From contig NW_020653750.1 of NCBI RefSeq assembly GCF_003589595.1, positions 4,901,591-4,965,590 on the forward strand: 64,000 nt of DNA, read 5' to 3'. Every line of letters starts with the position of its first letter. The first letter of the stretch is position 1. Source of the stretch: Hyposmocoma kahamanoa. Lineage: Eukaryota; Arthropoda; Insecta; Lepidoptera; Cosmopterigidae. The notes under the pieces were generated by a model. That model did no database searches. It saw only the letters and a list, made by a program, of their open reading frames with translations, and was not told the origin of the DNA. Made by a program: the position numbers and the translations under genes. Shown one piece after another: positions 63,226-64,000 of the stretch.

Positions 63226-63436
63226 CTGCAAAAACGTATTTTTCTAGATATCAACTCAACGTAATATTTTCATGATAATGTAGAAGTACACTGGGCGTTT
63301 ACGTGACCATACGATCAATATTAACTGGGGTCAAGTCACTGTACATATTATTCAGTACATTTTGATGTACACGGGGCCTTAGGAGGTAAATCTGGCTAAG
63401 TACATATAGAATATAAACATGTTTAGTAAAATTTGC

Positions 63437-63629
63437 AGAAATACAGTATTGTATTGTAAATCTTTCATACGCTACCAAAGTAACGCCATAGACTGTTGCA
63501 CTTGTGGAAGTGAATCCAGGAAGGAAGTTGCTTAAGGCCATAACTAATCCGCGCCATCGTGTCTTCTCAGCTAAGGCTTTACGTTTTCAAGTGCGTCGTA
63601 GAATTTCTTCATGAACACTTTCTCGATAC
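63437..63629 (-). pseudogene. Decayed ABCB copy, exon 20 equivalent with two frameshifts
   Basis: Homologous throughout, but 4 nt are missing after ALEN, giving an in-frame TAG at about 63571-63573, and 1 nt is gained near VAYERF, so the exon is 193 nt against 196. The donor position reads gcaaat instead of gtacgt. Confidence 0.88.
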
Positions 63630-63737
63630 CTTGTAAAAGTAAATCATGGTTCCAATATCTGATATAAGTAGCATGTGAAAAAAGTTAAAACCATGTTTTT
63701 ATTTTTTGACAGTGTACCAATGACTAATAAAGCTCAC

Positions 63738-63867
63738 CTAAACTCTGTGCAGTTCTAACATTAACAATGGCTTCTGTAGCAATGGAGGTCGCTGATTCTA
63801 AGGCGGTACGTTCGGCCGCTTGAGATTGTTCAGCGGAAACAGATTCCAACCAAGCACAACCGAGTAA
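63738..63867 (-). pseudogene. Decayed ABCB copy, exon 19 equivalent
   Basis: [20 protein letters not shown] and onward to VRTAQSLG, open. The donor gtgagctt is sound, but the acceptor AG of the intact gene (cttag) has become ctattaattac, with no AG at the boundary. The upper limit is by alignment. Confidence 0.82.
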
Positions 63868-63935
63868 TTAATAGAAGAATAACAAATTTATCAAAATTTT
63901 ACAATAAATGTAAAGTCTGACTAAGAATTACTGAC

Positions 63936-64000
63936 CAGTGGCATAGCAGATAGTTCGACAAAGGTAAGTTTCCAACTGTAGGATATACTTATAAAAAACC
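63936..64000 (-). pseudogene. Decayed ABCB copy, exon 18 equivalent (cut by window end)
   Basis: Encodes [19 protein letters not shown] against [18 protein letters not shown] in the intact gene. Donor gtcagtaa. Open as far as visible. Confidence 0.85.

Larger units (their letters stand above)
61851..64000 (-). pseudogene. Decayed tandem copy of the ABCB gene (3' part; continues past window)
   Basis: Five exons corresponding to exons 18-22 of the intact gene, in the same order and strand. The intron between the exon 21 and 22 equivalents is also recognisably homologous to 37673-37969, so this arose by DNA duplication, not retroposition. Lesions: lost acceptor (exon 19), two compensating-length frameshifts and a changed donor (exon 20), and a 44-nt deletion in Walker A (exon 22). 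Equivalents of exons 23-26 were not found in 59-61.8 kb. The exon 21 copy is fully open with mostly conservative changes, so decay may be recent or the upstream part may still be used. What lies beyond 64000 cannot be judged. Confidence 0.88.

Overview
The window is AT-rich animal DNA from an insect, most likely a moth or butterfly (Lepidoptera). Evidence: an intron-rich ABC transporter gene of the insect MDR type, several tRNA-headed SINEs of the kind common in Lepidoptera, mariner relics, many fold-back MITEs and 3' ends of non-LTR retrotransposons. There is one assembly gap of exactly 100 N (25477-25576). No CRISPR array, operon or free-standing tRNA/rRNA gene was seen.

Layout. 1 to about 36 kb is gene-poor and built mostly of repeats: at least four SINE families, three copies of a TIR element with AACCGACTTC-like ends, LINE fragments including a nested pair (27.9-30.4 kb), a palindromic DD41D mariner relic (34.3-35.3 kb) and short fold-back hairpins. 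Only one plausible protein exon of unknown identity (13443-13646, minus, one membrane helix) stands out there.

36.1-58.7 kb carries one complete minus-strand gene for a full-length ABC subfamily B transporter (P-glycoprotein/MDR). I could place 26 coding exons by splice sites and reading phase. They sum to 4047 nt, 1348 residues plus stop, with the order TMD1-NBD1-linker-TMD2-NBD2, and every junction keeps frame. Two possible first coding exons (58.6 and 55.6 kb) have the same exit phase and can both feed a 40-nt micro-exon. Its introns hold a tandem duplication that includes a broken copy of the TM7 exon, a mariner relic split by a P-element-like miniature transposon with a THAP start, MITEs and SINEs.

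59-64 kb: upstream of this gene, on the same strand, lies the decayed 3' part of a second ABCB copy (61851 to the window end). It has two frameshifts in one exon, a lost splice acceptor, an altered donor and a 44-nt deletion through Walker A. Exons for the rest of NBD2 are absent. Between the two copies are a GC-rich fold-back element and a large inverted repeat with arms of about 0.5 kb (60367-61729).

Together the window shows an ABCB tandem array in which one member stays intact while its neighbour decays, in DNA heavily reworked by transposons. Repeat limits are approximate because they were judged by eye.
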